Origin: Roseicyclus sp.
GTDB lineage: Bacteria; Pseudomonadota; Alphaproteobacteria; Rhodobacterales; Rhodobacteraceae
Assembly: GCA_018401055.1 (NCBI GenBank)
Contig: JAGYLB010000071.1
Location: forward strand, 62,001 to 126,000
DNA length: 64,000 nt
Direction of reading: 5' to 3'
Within the stretch, counting starts at the first letter, position 1. The number at the start of each line of letters is the position of its first letter. Shown here piece after piece: positions 20,243 through 32,512 of the stretch. The position numbers were made by a program, and so were the translations under genes. A model generated the notes under the pieces. It did not search any database and had not been told where the DNA came from. It saw only the letters and a program-made list of their open reading frames with translations.

Positions 20243-21539
20243 TCAGTCCACGAACGGATCGGTCACGAGGATGGTGTCGTCGCGTTCAGGTGACGTGGAG
20301 AGTAGGGCCACCGGGCAATCGATCAACTCCTCGATGCGGCGCACGTATTTCACCGCCTCACCCGGCAGGTCGGCCCAGCTGCGCGCGCCTTCGGTCGAGG
20401 CGGACCAGCCCGGCATTTCCTCGTAGATGGGCGTGCAGCGCGCCTGCGCGTCGGCGGCTGTCGGCAGGTAATCGAGGCGCTGCCCGTCGAGGTCATATCC
20501 GACGCAGATCTTCAGCGTCTCGAAGCCGTCCAGCACGTCGAGCTTGGTCAGCGCGATGCCCTTGACACCCGAGGTGGCGCAGGTCTGGCGCACGAGACAG
20601 GCGTCGAACCAGCCGCAGCGCCGCTTGCGCCCCGTCACGGTACCGAACTCGCGGCCGCGTTCGCCCAGCCGCTGGCCGTCGGCGTCGGTCAGTTCGGTCG
20701 GAAACGGCCCCTCGCCCACGCGGGTCGTATAGGCCTTCACGATGCCCAGAACGTAGTCGATCGCGGTCGGGCCGAGGCCCACCCCGGTCGCCGCCTGCCC
20801 GGCGATGACGTTGGAGGAGGTGACAAAGGGATAGGTGCCGAAATCGATGTCGAGCAGCGCGCCTTGCGCCCCTTCGAACAAGATGCGCTTGCCCGCCTTG
20901 CGCTCGTCGTTGAGCACTTTCCACACCGGGGCGGCATAGGGCAGTATCTCGGGCGCGATGGTGCGAAGGGCCTCCAGCAGGGCCTCACGGTCGACTTCCG
21001 CGATGCCAAGACCGCGCCGCAACGGGTTGTGGTGTTGCAGCGCGCGGTCGACACGGGCGACAAGGGTGGCGTCATCGGCCAGATCAGCGACGCGCACCGA
21101 CCGGCGGCCCACCTTGTCCTCATAGGCAGGCCCGATGCCGCGGCCGGTGGTCCCGATCTTGGTGCTTGGCGCTGGCGGCTTCTTCGCGCGCGCGATCCAA
21201 CTCGCCATGGATCGGCAGGATCAGCGGCGTGTTTTCCGCGATCATCAGCGTCTCGGGTGTGATCTCGACGCCCTGCACGCGGATCGCCGCGATCTCGCCC
21301 ACCAGATGCCATGGGTCCAGCACGACGCCGTTGCCGATGACGCTGAGCTTGCCGCCCCGCACCACGCCCGAGGGCAGAGCGTTGAGCTTGTAGACCTTGC
21401 CATCGATCACCAGCGTGTGGCCGGCGTTGTGGCCGCCTTGGAAGCGCGCGATCACATCGGCGCGTTCCGACAGCCAGTCGACGATCTTGCCCTTGCCTTC
21501 ATCGCCCCACTGGGCACCTACGACGACGACATTAGCCAT
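20243..21539 (-). CDS. purA: Adenylosuccinate synthetase (one frameshift)
   Basis: Converts IMP + aspartate + GTP to adenylosuccinate in AMP synthesis. It starts at 21539 with [20 protein letters not shown] (GTP/IMP-binding P-loop). The frame breaks around 21150-21175, just before [20 protein letters not shown], and continues through [20 protein letters not shown] to [14 protein letters not shown]. The joined product is about 432 residues, the family norm. An essential-type gene, so the break is most likely a sequence error. Confidence 0.94.
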
Positions 21540-21854
21540 GGCGGATCCTCCGGTTCTGCGGCCCCGGGCGGCTATACCGGGGCGCGGCCCGGGTGGAAAG
21601 CGGAGTCCGTCCAAGAGGCCCTGCGCCATCGACCAAGTGCGACACACCGCCGCACCCGGTCGGAAAAAGAGGGCATCGGCCCTGCGCGGTATACTTTTGC
21701 ACACGAAGTTGTCTTTCGCTTCACCTGCAACAAAACACTTGCGCAACGATCCGTGACTCGCGCTATGGTTGTTGGTGTAGGGCTTGCGGCGGCATGCCGC
21801 ATCCCATAGAGAGACGCGAAATTACGAGCCCGGCCTCGCAAAGGGACCCCGCCC

Positions 21855-22225
21855 ATGGAAAATGTGATCCTCGTCGTCCATCATGATCCTCGCGATCTGC
21901 CTGATCGGAGTGGTGCTGTTGCAGCGTTCGGAAGGCGGCGGCCTGGGCACTGGGCGGCGGCGGCGGCGTGATGACCGGCAGGCAGGCCGCAACCGCGCTG
22001 GGCAAGCTGACTTGGGCTTTTGCCATCGCATTCCTTGCCACCTCGATCACGCTCACGATCCTTGCGGCGCAGAATTCCTCGGGCGGTTCGGTGCTGGACC
22101 GCATCGGCAACGTGCCCGCGTCGGACCTTTTGCCCGAAGCTGTCGCACCGGCACTGCCGTCGGGCGGCGACCTGCTGCCGCCGGTCACGGGTGACGCGCC
22201 CGCCCTGCCGCCGCGCGCCGACTGA
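21855..22225 (+). CDS. secG: Preprotein translocase subunit SecG (two frameshifts)
   Basis: Small membrane subunit of the SecYEG translocon. Reading across breaks near 21883 and 21955 gives MENVILVVH, then [20 protein letters not shown] (first helix and the conserved QRSEGGGLG motif), a Gly-rich turn, then [20 protein letters not shown] (second helix) and a Pro/Ala-rich tail to 22225. About 123 residues. The next gene downstream is pyrG, as is usual in Rhodobacterales. Confidence 0.88.
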
Positions 22226-22255
22226 GGCAAAGCGCGCCAGAAATCCAAAGCATAT

Positions 22256-22273
22256 CTGGGGCCTTGGCCCCAG
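22256..22273 (+). terminator. GC-rich hairpin after secG
   Basis: CTGGGGCC (22256-22263) and GGCCCCAG (22266-22273) form a perfect 8-bp stem with a two-base loop, 30 bp after secG. There is no T-tract, so it may attenuate or stabilise the message instead of terminating it. Confidence 0.5.
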
Positions 22274-22405
22274 CTCTCAACAGGATATAGCGGTTCGGCT
22301 TGCGGGTCTTGGCCGAATCCTGTTACCATCTAATCCCGTGGTACTGGGAATGGGACTGGCTCGCGGACAGATCGCGAAACGCCCGACACGGGAGACTTGT
22401 CTGAC

Positions 22406-24051
<1,646 letters not shown>

Positions 24052-24060
24052 CGACAGAAG

Positions 24061-25269
24061 CTACTCTGCCGCCTGTGCGCCTGCTCCGAGGATCTCGTCG
24101 CGGATGATTGCCGCGATAAGCTGCGCGTCAGCCTCGGAAAATGTCAGCGGCAGGCGCATGTCGATCAGCCCTGCAAGGATCGCATCCGTTCGCGGCAGGC
24201 GCTGCGCAGGCGCATAGCGCCAGCTGTCGTAACGCGAGGTGAAGGCCACGGGTTCCGACGCCCCGAACCATTTCAGTTCCACACCGCGGGCGGCACAGGC
24301 CCGCACCAGCGCCCGCACGGCATCGGCAGGCCAGCCCGGCAGGAGAAACTGAAAGGACGATCCGACAATGCTTTCTTGCGGCGGGCGATCGATGATCTTG
24401 AGGCCCGGCAGGTTGCGCAAACCGTCCTCCATCGTGCGGTAAAGCGCGTTCCAGCGTGCCACCTGCGCGGGCAGATCGGCCAGTTGCGGACGCAGGATGG
24501 CAGCGCGCAGATGATCCATCCGGCCCGAGACATTGGGAGTCTCGTACTTTACATTTTCGAACCTATCCACAGAAGGACCCACAGAGTGGCGGCCGAAAAG
24601 CATGTAGGAACCCGACAACATGATGGCACGCGCCATGATGTCGGGATCATCCGACACGATCAACCCGCCCTCGCCGGAATTCATGTGCTTGTAGGTCTGG
24701 GTGGAATAGCAGCCGATCACGCCATGCCGCCCCGACGGCACGCCCTTCCACGCAGCCCCCATGGTATGAGCGCAATCCTCGATCACCTGCAGGCCATGGG
24801 TGCGCGCGACCTCCATCAAGCGGTCCATGTCGCAGATATGGCCCCGCATGTGGCTGAGCAGCAGGACCTTCGCGCCCGACGCCTGCGCCTTGAGCGCCAG
24901 ATCGTCGATGTCGATGGTCAGCGCCTCGGTCGTTTCCACGAAAACCGGCTCCGCCCCCACGCTGGCGATGGCACCGGGCACGGGGGCAAGCGTGAAGCCG
25001 TTCGACAAAACCTTGTCACCATGGCCTACGCCCAAGGCACGCAGCGCGCAGCCCATCGCATAGCCGCCCGAGGCGACCGCGAGCGCGTATTTCGCCCCGG
25101 TGAAGGCAACAAATTCGCGTTCCAGCGCCGAAACCTCGCCCTCTTCCTCGCCGATCAGGTTGTAGCGGTGCAGACGGCCCGAGCGCAGGACGGCCACCGC
25201 CGCCTCGATCGCGGCCTCGGGGATCGGTTCTTGCTGCGTGAACTTGCCGGTGAATACGGATTTTTCCAT
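24061..25269 (-). CDS. DegT/DnrJ/EryC1/StrS-family PLP aminotransferase
   Basis: An intact 402-residue sugar-aminotransferase-like enzyme: [20 protein letters not shown] substrate loop, [11 protein letters not shown] with PLP-binding Asp165, and the Schiff-base Lys194 in [13 protein letters not shown]. These enzymes usually act on nucleotide-linked keto sugars for polysaccharide or secondary-metabolite building blocks. Here no glycan or sugar-nucleotide biosynthesis genes are adjacent, so the substrate is unknown. It is convergent with pyrG, nine bases away. Confidence 0.88.
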   Translation of the reverse strand: MEKSVFTGKFTQQEPIPEAAIEAAVAVLRSGRLHRYNLIGEEEGEVSALEREFVAFTGAKYALAVASGGYAMGCALRALGVGHGDKVLSNGFTLAPVPGAIASVGAEPVFVETTEALTIDIDDLALKAQASGAKVLLLSHMRGHICDMDRLMEVARTHGLQVIEDCAHTMGAAWKGVPSGRHGVIGCYSTQTYKHMNSGEGGLIVSDDPDIMARAIMLSGSYMLFGRHSVGPSVDRFENVKYETPNVSGRMDHLRAAILRPQLADLPAQVARWNALYRTMEDGLRNLPGLKIIDRPPQESIVGSSFQFLLPGWPADAVRALVRACAARGVELKWFGASEPVAFTSRYDSWRYAPAQRLPRTDAILAGLIDMRLPLTFSEADAQLIAAIIRDEILGAGAQAAE

Positions 25270-25312
25270 GGGCGAAGAATTGGCGGGCGCTTCGGCGCTT
25301 CGTCAATGCCTG

Positions 25313-25980
25313 TCACGGGATCAACCGGTCGACGATGGCATCGAGCCCATCGTAATGGTCGATCAGGGCCTCGGGCTGCAGGTCCGCCACCGCGCGCCCT
25401 GTCGGCCCGAAGGTGACCGAGCGCACAGGGCCGTGCGGCCGCGCGCGCGGTTTCACGATCGGTCAGGTATCGCCGATCAGGATCGAGCGATCCCTCGCAC
25501 CGCGCCGCGCGCCACGCGCCTCGAACAGGGGCGCGGGGTCGGGCTTGCGCACGGGCAGGGTATCGGCGCCCACCAGCGCCGCAAATTCCCCCCTTATGCC
25601 CAAGCGCATCAGCAGCGTCTGGGCCAGCCCCTCGGGCTTGTTGGTGCAGATGCCGACCGCGACCCCCTTGGTTTCAAGCGATAAACCGCCTCCATCGCGC
25701 CGGGAGTAGAAGCGTCGTATGGCAGTCGATCGCGGCCCCATAAGCCTCGAGCAGAAGCGGATAGCCCGCCTCGACCATGGCCGTGTCGCCGGTCAGCCCC
25801 AACCGCGTGCCCGCCAGCCGCAGCATCGCCCGACCGCCGCGAAAGGCGGTGGCATCATCGGCCCCCATCACCAACTTCGGGGCTGGCCCATGGCCCGGCC
25901 AGCGCGGCGTTGCAAGCGGCGATCAGGTCGCCCGCCGTATCGGCCAGCGTTCCGTCGAGGTCGAAGATCACGCAGCGCAT
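25313..25980 (-). CDS. gph: Phosphoglycolate phosphatase-like HAD hydrolase (multiple frame breaks)
   Basis: HAD-superfamily phosphatase that would hydrolyse 2-phosphoglycolate to glycolate. Pieces in successive frames line up in order: MRCVIFDLDGTLADTAGDLI (motif I nucleophile DxDGT, from 25980), LTGDTAMVEAGYPLLLEAYG, AVGICTNKPEGLAQTLL (motif II), GADTLPVRKPDPAPLFEA (motif III Lys), SILIGDT (motif IV) and VRSVTFGPTGRAVADLQPEA to the stop at 25313. At least four breaks occur in 668 bp, denser than elsewhere, so a true pseudogene cannot be excluded. Confidence 0.75.
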
Positions 25981-26117
25981 CGGCATCCTTTCGGGGGGCA
26001 TTCGGCAGGTTTTCGCGCCCGCTTGTAACAGGGTGTCGGGCAAAGTGAAGCAGCCCCCGCTTGCGCCAAGGCCCGCCTGCGGTAAAACACGGTCAACCAC
26101 AAGAAAGCAGGCGACCC

Positions 26118-27485
26118 ATGTCCGAAACTTCCAGCCCCCGGCCCGTAGCCCTGATCGTGCTCGCCGCGGGGCAAGGCACGCGGATGAATTCCGACCTGCC
26201 CAAACCTGTTCACAAACTTGGCGGCCTGCCGCTGATCGCTCATGCGCTGTTCGCAGGCGCGGCGCTGGACCCGGCGCGGATCATCGTCGTCACGGGTCAC
26301 GGCGCGGCAGCGGTCGAGGCGGCGGTCGACGACCTGATGCCCTTTGCCACCTGCGTCCGGCAGGACCCGCAGCTTGGCACCGGACATGCAGTGTTGCAGG
26401 CGGCGGGCGCATTGGACGGGTTCGAGGGCGACGCCATCGTGGTCTACGCCGACACGCCCTTTGTCCGGGCCCAAACGCTGGCCGCAATGCAGGCCGCGCG
26501 CACCACCCATGACATCGTGGTACTTGGCTTCGACGCCGCCGATCCCGGTCGCTACGGGCGACTGATCCTGAACGGCGACCGGCTGGAGCGGATCGTCGAG
26601 GCCAAGGATGCCACGCCCGCTGAACTGGCCGTGACCACCTGCAACTCCGGCCTGCTGGCCGCCGATGCGCAGACCCTGATGCGGCTGCTGGCGCGCGTCA
26701 CCAACGACAACGCGGCAGGCGAATACTACCTGACCGATGTGCCCGCGCTGGCCAGCGCCGAGGGCCTGCGTGCCACAGCAATCTTGTGTCCCGAGGGGGA
26801 AACGCTGGGCATCAATTCCCGCGCGGAACTGGCCATGGCCGAAGTCGCCTTTCAGGCCACGAAACGCGCCGAGATGCTGGAAACGGGCGTGGCGATGCAA
26901 GCCCCCGACACCGTCATCTTCGCCCTCGACACCTGGGTCGGGCGGGATGCCGAGGTGGAACCCCATGTCGTCTTTGGCCCCGGCGTCACGGTGGAAAGCG
27001 GCGCGCAGATCCGCGCCTTTTCCCATCTCGAGGGCTGCCACGTCAGCGCGGGTGCCGTGATCGGCCCATATGCCCGGCTGCGCCCCGGCGCCGAGATCGG
27101 AAATGACGCCCGCATCGGCAATTTCGTCGAGGTGAAAGAGGCGCAGATCGGCGAAGGCGCCAAGGTCAACCACCTGAGCTACATCGGCGATGCCGAGATC
27201 GGCGAAGGCACAAATGTCGGCGCGGGCACAATCACCTGCAACTACGACGGCGTGATGAAGCATCGCACGACCGTGGGGCGTCACGCCTTCATCGGATCGG
27301 ACACCATGCTGGTGGCCCCCGTCACCGTAGGCGACCGCGCCATGACGGCCAGCGGGTCGGTCATCACCGAAAACGTCCCCGACGGCGCGCTGGCGCTGGC
27401 GCGGGCGAAACAGGTCAACAAGCCGGGTCTGGCGGTCCGGCTGATGGAGCGGTTGCGCGCCATCAAGGCATCACGGAAAGGGTAG
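26118..27485 (+). CDS. glmU: Bifunctional GlmU uridyltransferase/acetyltransferase
   Basis: An intact 455-residue enzyme making UDP-N-acetylglucosamine from glucosamine-1-phosphate. The N-terminal pyrophosphorylase has the [20 protein letters not shown] signature, [13 protein letters not shown] and ADTPFV. The C-terminal left-handed beta helix consists of hexapeptide repeats ending in [18 protein letters not shown] and [11 protein letters not shown]. Start at 26118 (MSETSSPRP). Followed four bases later by glmS, so the two make a UDP-GlcNAc operon for peptidoglycan and lipid A. Confidence 0.96.
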   Translation: MSETSSPRPVALIVLAAGQGTRMNSDLPKPVHKLGGLPLIAHALFAGAALDPARIIVVTGHGAAAVEAAVDDLMPFATCVRQDPQLGTGHAVLQAAGALDGFEGDAIVVYADTPFVRAQTLAAMQAARTTHDIVVLGFDAADPGRYGRLILNGDRLERIVEAKDATPAELAVTTCNSGLLAADAQTLMRLLARVTNDNAAGEYYLTDVPALASAEGLRATAILCPEGETLGINSRAELAMAEVAFQATKRAEMLETGVAMQAPDTVIFALDTWVGRDAEVEPHVVFGPGVTVESGAQIRAFSHLEGCHVSAGAVIGPYARLRPGAEIGNDARIGNFVEVKEAQIGEGAKVNHLSYIGDAEIGEGTNVGAGTITCNYDGVMKHRTTVGRHAFIGSDTMLVAPVTVGDRAMTASGSVITENVPDGALALARAKQVNKPGLAVRLMERLRAIKASRKG

Positions 27486-27489
27486 CACC

Positions 27490-29302
27490 ATGTGCGGGAT
27501 CGTCGGCATTCTGGGCACCCACGAGGTCGCCCCCCTGATCCTCGAGGCGCTCAAGCGGCTGGAATACCGCGGCTATGACAGCGCGGGTATCGCCACGCTG
27601 GATCAAGGCCACCTCGACCGCCGCCGCGCTGTGGGCAAGCTGATCAATCTCTCCGACCGTCTGGTGCATGAGCCCCTGCCCGGCAAGACCGGCATCGGCC
27701 ATACCCGCTGGGCCACCCATGGCGCCCCGACCGAGGCGAACGCCCACCCCCATCAGACAGGCCCCGTGGCCGTGGTCCATAACGGGATCATCGAGAATTA
27801 CCGCGACGCTCCGGGCCGAACTGGCCGGGCATCGAACTCCGAAAGCCGAGACCGACACGGAAACCGTCGCCCATCTGTGCGCCCACTACATGGCAGGCGG
27901 CATGGACGCGCGCGCTGCGGCCGTGGCCACGATCGCGCGCCTTGAAGGGGCCTTTGCGCTGTGCTTTCTCTTTGACGGTGAAGAAGACCTGATCATCGCC
28001 GCGCGCCGCGGCTCGCCCTTGGCCATCGGCCATGGCGAGGGCGAGATGTTCGTGGGCTCGGATGCCATCGCGCTCGCCCCCATGACCGACAAGATCACCT
28101 ATCTGGACGAGGGCGATTACGCCTTCGTCACCCGCGCCGGCGCCGAGATCTTTGCCGAGGACGGCACGCCCGCAACCCGCCCCCTCGCCCGGATCGAGGC
28201 CCGCGCGGCGGTGATCGACAAGGCGGGCTACAAGCATTTCATGGCCAAGGAAATCCACGAACAACCCGTGGTCTTTGCCGAGGCGCTGGCCCGCTACGCA
28301 CCGGGCGCGCTGCCGGTTTTTCCCGAGGCACTCGATTTCACCAAATTCGACCGGGTCGTGCTGGTGGCCTGCGGCACGGGCTATTATTCCTGCCTGACCG
28401 CGAAATACTGGTTCGAGCAGGTTGCCGGCCTGCCCTGCGAGGTCGATGTCGCCTCCGAATTCCGCTACCGCGAACCGCCCGTGGCACCGCGCACGCTGGC
28501 GCTCTTCGTCAGCCAATCGGGCGAGACCGCCGACACACTTGCCGCGCTGCGCTACATGCGCGGCCGCGCCGATCTGGTGGCGAGCCTCGTGAACGTGGGC
28601 ACCTCCTCTATCGCGCGCGAAAGCGACGTCGCGCTGGCGATCCTTGCGGGTGTTGAGGTCTCGGTTGCCTCGACCAAGGCCTATGTCAACCAGCTGGGCG
28701 TTCTGGCCATGCTGGCGCTCCATGCGGCGGGCCAGCGCGGCGCGATGACACCGGCGCAGATCGCCACGGACCTCGACGCGCTGCGCCATGTTCCCGACCA
28801 GATGCGGCAGGTGCTGGGGCTGGAACCCGAGATCGCAAACATCGCGCGCGGGCTGGCCGAAGCGCGCTCCGCGCTCTTTCTGGGCCGCGGCGTGATGTAC
28901 GCGACAGCCCTTGAAGCCGCGCTGAAACTCAAGGAACTCAGCTACATCCATGCCGAAGCCTATGCATCTGGCGAGCTGAAGCACGGCCCCATCGCGCTCA
29001 TCGACCGGACATTGCCCGTGCTGGTGATAGCGCCCCATGACGCGCTCTTCGACAAGACCGTGTCGAACATGCAAGAAGTCATGGCCCGCGGCGGGCAGGT
29101 CACGCTGATCACTGACAGCAGGGGCGCCGCAATCGCCTCCGAGGGCACGTGCGCCTTGCTGACCCTGCCGCTTGCGGGCCGCCTGACCGCGCCGATGCTT
29201 TACGCCATCCCGGCACAGCTTCTGGCCTATCACACCGCCATCGCCAAGGGCACCGACGTGGACCAGCCCCGCAATCTGGCGAAATCGGTGACGGTGGAAT
29301 GA
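27490..29302 (+). CDS. glmS: Glutamine-fructose-6-phosphate aminotransferase (one frameshift)
   Basis: Makes glucosamine-6-phosphate from fructose-6-phosphate and glutamine. It opens with MCGIVGILG (Cys2 is the glutaminase nucleophile), [11 protein letters not shown] and [18 protein letters not shown]. The frame breaks near 27810 after IIENYRD and continues through two SIS isomerase domains ([34 protein letters not shown]) to the C-terminal KSVTVE. About 604 residues. No glmS ribozyme is expected or seen. The stop overlaps the next start. Confidence 0.95.
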
Positions 29303-29897
29303 CCCGGCTGGGGCCGCCGGACCCTGACGCTGAGCGGCTCACATGTGCGGCTCGTGCCGCTGTCGCCCGACCACGCCCTTTGCACTGGCCGAACAGGTGG
29401 CGGCGGGCCGCCTGCATGAGCTGTGGTATACCTTCGTCCCGCCGCCCGACGGCATGGCGGCCGAGATCGACCGCCGCCTTGCCCTGCGTGACCGGGGGGA
29501 GTTGATCCCCTTCACCGTGCTGGACGCCAGCAGCCAGCCAGTCGGCATGACCACCTACATGCACATCGACCACGCCAGTCCGCGGGTCGAGATCGGCTCG
29601 ACCTGGCTCGCCCCCTCGGCCCAGCGCGGCCCGGTGAACACGCAAGCCAAACGCCTGATGCTCGCCCATGCTTTCGAGGTCTGGGAATGCTTGGCCGTGG
29701 AATTCCGCACCCACCGCCTGAACCATCAATCCCGCCGCGCCATCGAACGGCTGGGCGCGCAGCTCGACGGCATCTTGCGCGCCCATCTCAGGATGCCCAA
29801 TGGCACGATCCGGGATACGGCGGTGTATTCGGTGACGGCGACGGATTGGCCCACGGTCAGGGCGCATCTGGATTGGCAGATCGACCGGCCGCGGTGA
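29299..29897 (+). CDS. GNAT-family N-acetyltransferase (N-terminal frameshift)
   Basis: RimJ/RimL-type acetyltransferase of about 198 residues. ATG 29299 overlaps the glmS stop and reads TRLG; one or two breaks before about 29390 switch to the main frame (EQVAAGRLHELWYTFVPPPD). Family landmarks: VGMTTYMHIDHASPRVEIGS, TWLAPSAQRGPVNTQAKRLM (acetyl-CoA loop), and FRTHRLNHQSRRAIERLGAQ. Substrate unknown. Translationally coupled to glmS by position. Confidence 0.82.
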
Positions 29898-29970
29898 AGC
29901 GGTGCCGAGGGGTAGCGGGGTGACCGCCCCGGCTTGCGCGTGCGGAGCGGTTGCGGCGAGACTGCCGCCT

Positions 29971-30507
29971 ATGCGCAATCTTGGACAGATTCTACGTGCA
30001 ACGGCGGTATCGGTGGCCTTGGCCCACTGGCTGGAGCTCTGGTACCGCTTTGGCGCGACCCATGTGCCGGAGCTGTTCTGGGGTGCCTTCGCGCCCTACG
30101 CGCTGATCGCGCTGGCCTTTCACGCGGCGCTGCAGGTGCTGCCGCGCGCGCCCATCTGGCTGTGGCTGGCCTTGGGCTGTCTTCCCGGCATGGCGCTGGA
30201 ATGGTTCGTGATCGGTAACTCGCCCTGGGACAACCCCGCCGCGCTGCAATCGGCGATGGAGCTGTTTCATGGCGCCTGGCCGATCTGGGGCCGGATGTTC
30301 GACAGCGCGTGGTTCCGCCCCGGCCAGCGCCGGGCAGCGCTGTGGGTCATGGGGGTGGCGACAGTCGCGCTGCTGCCAGGGTTTCTGATCGCCGATCCGG
30401 ACTGGCGCTTTGCCTTCTTTCTGCTGCTGCCGCTGCCGGTCTATCTGGCTCTGTGGATCATCGCGCTGTGGCCGCGCCCGGCCGCCGCCGGGGCCATGCC
30501 GTCGTGA
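29971..30507 (+). CDS. Polytopic membrane protein, unknown function
   Basis: A 178-residue protein with about five hydrophobic segments (near residues 8-25, 32-52, 57-77, 118-137 and 145-167). I do not recognise the family. ATG 29971 places the first helix at the N-terminus; the upstream in-frame codons are not conserved-looking. The stop codon lies in the first unit of an 11-bp tandem repeat. Confidence 0.7.
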   Translation: MRNLGQILRATAVSVALAHWLELWYRFGATHVPELFWGAFAPYALIALAFHAALQVLPRAPIWLWLALGCLPGMALEWFVIGNSPWDNPAALQSAMELFHGAWPIWGRMFDSAWFRPGQRRAALWVMGVATVALLPGFLIADPDWRFAFFLLLPLPVYLALWIIALWPRPAAAGAMPS

Positions 30508-30533
30508 TGGCGTCGTTATGGCGTCGTGATGCC
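30501..30533 (+). repeat. 11-bp tandem repeat, three units
   Basis: Units GTCGTGATGGC, GTCGTTATGGC and GTCGTGATGCC follow one another without spacing, each differing from the first by at most one base. The first contains the stop of the preceding gene. No function is evident. Confidence 0.85.
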
Positions 30534-30642
30534 AAGACCATGGATCGGGGCATGAGGTTTGTGTGCATGACCATGACTTGCCCACCAAGCCCGTTTCTCC
30601 CATCTTCCACCCATCCCAAGATGGCGACATGACGCGAACCCC

Positions 30643-31326
30643 ATGACCCCCGCCGATGCAATCGCAACCCTCCGCGCCCATGCCGACCCGGCCCGCGCCG
30701 CCGAGATGGCCGCCTATCACAAGCAGACGCGCGAGGTTCTGGGCCTGTCCAACGCCCTGACCGGCGAACTGGCAGAAATCTGGCGCAAATCCCTCGACCA
30801 GCCAGGCCTCGTGGCGCTAGCCCAAGGTCTCTGGGCCAGCGACATCTTCGAGGCGCGGATCGCAGCGGGAAAACTCTTCGTGCAGGCGCGCATGCGCCCC
30901 GATGATGCCGCAGCCTGGGATTGCATAACGGGGCTGGTGCCCGATTTTGACAGTTGGGCCATCGCCGATGCCGTGGCCATGGGCGGCCAAAAGCGCCTGC
31001 TGCAGGACCCCGCCCGCCTCGACGATCTCGAACCCTGGATCACCTCGGACCACATGTGGACCCGCCGCGCGGCGCTGGTCTTCACCCTGCCCTTCACCAA
31101 AGCGCGCCACCCGACCCCGATCGAGCAAGCCGCCCGCGCCCGCGTTCTCGGCTGGTGCGAGGCCCTTGCACCCGACCGCGACTGGTTCATCCAGAAGGCC
31201 ATCGCCTGGTGGTTGCGCGAGCTCTCCAAGCGCGAGCCCGAGCGGGTCGCTGCGTGGCTTGCCGCCCATGGCCACACCCTAAAACCCTTCGCCGCCAAAG
31301 AGGCCGCCCGCCTCCTCCCCCATTAA
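30643..31326 (+). CDS. AlkD-like DNA alkylation repair protein
   Basis: An intact 227-residue HEAT-repeat-like helical protein matching the DNA alkylation repair (AlkD/AlkC) family: YHKQTREVLGLSNALTGELA, LWASDIFEARIAAGKLFVQA, CITGLVPDFDSWAIADAVAM, WTRRAALVFTLPF and DWFIQKAIAWWLRELSKREP. Family members are glycosylases that excise N3/N7-alkylated purines without base flipping. Monocistronic here. Confidence 0.85.
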   Translation: MTPADAIATLRAHADPARAAEMAAYHKQTREVLGLSNALTGELAEIWRKSLDQPGLVALAQGLWASDIFEARIAAGKLFVQARMRPDDAAAWDCITGLVPDFDSWAIADAVAMGGQKRLLQDPARLDDLEPWITSDHMWTRRAALVFTLPFTKARHPTPIEQAARARVLGWCEALAPDRDWFIQKAIAWWLRELSKREPERVAAWLAAHGHTLKPFAAKEAARLLPH

Positions 31327-31351
31327 CGCCGCATCAAGGTTAACGCGCGCG

Positions 31352-31380
31352 CCCGTCTTCTCTGTTTCAAAATATCCCGG
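31352..31380 (-). repeat. Dispersed intergenic motif, family B copy 1
   Basis: On the minus strand this reads ATATTTTGAAACAGAGAAG followed by a G+C-rich stretch, in the short gap between convergent AlkD and threonine dehydratase genes. A near-identical copy in a similar convergent gap is at 57301-57330. Confidence 0.7.
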
Positions 31381-31443
31381 GGGAGGCGCGCAGCGCGCGA
31401 CGGGGCAGAGCCCCCTCTTTTCAGCATCGCGGGCACAGGGCCC

Positions 31444-32415
31444 TCACACTTTTGGCACACCGCCCTGCATCACGGTCAAGAACCAGTCGGTATCGATGTT
31501 GCCGCCGCACAAGATCACCCCGACCTTGCGCCCGGCCATCCGGTCCCGCTCCTGCATCAACGCCGCCAAAGCGGCCGCCCCCGCCCCTTCGGCCAGGTTG
31601 TGGATGTCGCGGTAGTAGATGCGGATCGCCTCGGCGACCTCGGCATCTGACACCGTCACGATCCGCGCAGCACCTGTCCCGTAGATGTCGAGCGCCGCCT
31701 GCACCGGCACCCGCACCGCCATGCCGTCCGCGAAGGTGCGGGCGCTCGCGGTTTCGATCAGCCGCCCGGCCTCGGCTGAGAGTTTCGCAGTCTGCGCGGT
31801 CTCGCTCACCACGCCCACGATCTGCGTGTCCAGCCCCAGCGCGTCGCGCGCGAGGATCGTGCCGCAGATGCCCGAGCCGCAACCGATCGGGACATAGACC
31901 GTGTCGAGGTCCGGCACGGCGCTGAGCAGCTCCAGCCCGTAGGTTGCGACGCCGCGCACCAGTTCGGTGTGGAAGGGCGGCACGATCACCAGCCCCTCTG
32001 CCTCGGCCACGCGGTAGGCTTCCTCCCGCGCGGCGTCAAAATCATCCCCGAACTCGATCACTTCGGCCCCAAAGGCGCGCATGGCGGCGTTCTTTTCCGA
32101 GGAATTGCCGCGCGGCACATAGACCTTGGCGATCAGGCCCGCCGCCACCGCTTGCCGCGCCTGCCCCTGACCGTGGTTGCCGCGGGTGGCGGTGCAGATG
32201 CCGCGCGCATCGGAATATGTCCGCGTCACCCAGTCGATGAAGGTGATGGCGCCCCGCAGCTTGAAGGCGCCCGTGGCTGAGTGGTTCTCGTGCTTGACCC
32301 AGACCTCGCAGCCGGTGCGCACGGCCAGTTGCGGCCAGGCATATTGGGGCGTTGGCGCCATGTGGCGGGTGACCAGCGCATGGGCGGCGGTGAGCTCGTC
32401 GAGGGTGAAGCGCAT
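31444..32415 (-). CDS. Threonine/serine dehydratase (PLP)
   Basis: An intact 323-residue fold-type II PLP enzyme, threonine ammonia-lyase-like, without a C-terminal ACT domain (so TdcB/catabolic length, not biosynthetic IlvA). PLP Lys52 is in HENHSATGAFKLRGA, substrate loop in TRGNHGQG, and the glycine-rich phosphate cup at PIGCGSGICG. It could also be a hydroxyaspartate-type dehydratase, since those share the fold; the bhcB paralogue is 22 kb away. Divergent from the SDR gene. Start at 32415. Confidence 0.85.
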   Translation of the reverse strand: MRFTLDELTAAHALVTRHMAPTPQYAWPQLAVRTGCEVWVKHENHSATGAFKLRGAITFIDWVTRTYSDARGICTATRGNHGQGQARQAVAAGLIAKVYVPRGNSSEKNAAMRAFGAEVIEFGDDFDAAREEAYRVAEAEGLVIVPPFHTELVRGVATYGLELLSAVPDLDTVYVPIGCGSGICGTILARDALGLDTQIVGVVSETAQTAKLSAEAGRLIETASARTFADGMAVRVPVQAALDIYGTGAARIVTVSDAEVAEAIRIYYRDIHNLAEGAGAAALAALMQERDRMAGRKVGVILCGGNIDTDWFLTVMQGGVPKV

Positions 32416-32512
32416 CAAGATCTCCTTTTGCTCATGAGCCTCGCGCGGCCCGGGCCGGGTTGCAATCCCCCGCCCACCCGTTACCCCTGTCGGGAACCAA
32501 AGGAGGCGGGGC

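Noticed and set aside
22226..22405. RNA gene or riboswitch between secG and pyrG
   Set aside because: Apart from one 8-bp hairpin, I could fold no tRNA, and no known riboswitch core is visible.
24536..24620. A+T-richer patch in the DegT aminotransferase as an inserted module
   Set aside because: The protein length and motifs are normal for the family, so the patch is likely local composition, not an insertion.
25968..27284. 438-codon open frame on the minus strand opposite glmU
   Set aside because: It is a shadow of glmU caused by high G+C third positions; its translation has no recognisable domain, while the plus strand encodes an intact GlmU.
27788..29233. 481-codon minus-strand open frame opposite glmS
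   Set aside because: Antisense shadow; His/Arg/Gly/Gln-rich composition typical of reverse-complement G+C-rich genes.
31444..32415. Second beta-hydroxyaspartate dehydratase
   Set aside because: It shares the fold with BhcB but lies 20 kb from the bhc locus, and its motifs fit a general threonine/serine dehydratase equally well.
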